From contig CP154957.1 of assembly GCA_039621445.1 (NCBI GenBank), positions 41,070,011 to 41,134,010 on the forward strand: a DNA stretch of 64,000 nt. Direction: 5' to 3'. Shown one piece after another: positions 63,885-64,000 of the stretch. The notes below the pieces were generated by a model that was not told the DNA's origin, did not search any database, and saw only the letters and a program-made list of their open reading frames with translations. Within the stretch, counting starts at the first letter, position 1. The number at the start of each line of letters is the position of its first letter. Both the position numbers and the translations under genes were made by a program. Source of the stretch: Euglena gracilis (Eukaryota > Euglenida > Euglenophyceae > Euglenales).

Positions 63885-63936
63885 CCCCGTGACCCCCCTG
63901 TGACCCCCCCGTGACCCCCCCGTGACCCGCACCACC
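63885..63936. repeat. GTGACCCCCC tandem repeat
   Basis: Four units of CCGTGACCCCC ending GTGACCCGCACCACCCCC, as in the blocks at 55650-56402. Confidence 0.8.
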
Positions 63937-64000
63937 CCCAAGGGATTTTGCTATTTTGGGGCCTTCGAACTTGAGGTACAACAGGGATTTGCCCTTCAAA

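Overview
This is nuclear DNA from a eukaryote with a large, repeat-rich, gene-poor genome. The evidence is GT-AG splice-like signals, a poly(A)-tailed SINE-like insertion, hAT transposase fragments, many terminal-inverted-repeat (TIR) elements, and long C, G, A and T runs that often lie at or near repeat ends. No rRNA, tRNA, CRISPR array or bacterial-style operon was seen. A protist or alga is plausible, but the sequence does not let me name the lineage. Coding density is very low and most open frames are accidental.

Layout. 1-15340: a mosaic of short TIR repeats and a few exon-like frames (the best end at 5782, 7136 and 7798), a TATGG microsatellite, and a 990-bp segment present twice, identically, on either side of a 13-N gap, which is probably an assembly artefact. 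15341-52892: a tandem duplication of a unit of about 17.26 kb. Unit A is 15341-32605 and unit B is 32606-52892. The copies are nearly identical; the differences noticed are mostly homopolymer lengths plus scattered substitutions. Unit B carries three clean insertions absent from A: a 1.84-kb hAT-type element (40046-41883), a 412-bp poly(A)-tailed SINE-like element (44626-45037) and a 0.73-kb hAT-type element (48856-49589). Unit A supplies the empty site for each.

Both units contain two copies of a roughly 1.2-kb TIR element flanked by 3-bp target duplications, older hAT-type elements, scrambled hAT transposase fragments, a three-exon gene model of unknown function with phase-consistent introns, and GCCGGTTCGGGC hairpins.

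52893-64000: a TIR-bounded element of about 1.6 kb with a tyrosine-recombinase-like gene lacking its C-terminal catalytic residues, a perfect palindrome with 47-bp arms, an internally deleted hAT element whose BED zinc-finger start is fused directly to the hAT dimerisation domain, a fifth and inverted copy of the 3-bp-TSD element, a 41-C run, a frameshifted BED-finger hAT relic and more GCCGGTTCGGGC palindromes.

The window is therefore mainly a record of transposon activity. The duplicated units act as an internal control that dates insertions relative to the duplication. No cooperating gene set or complete pathway is visible.
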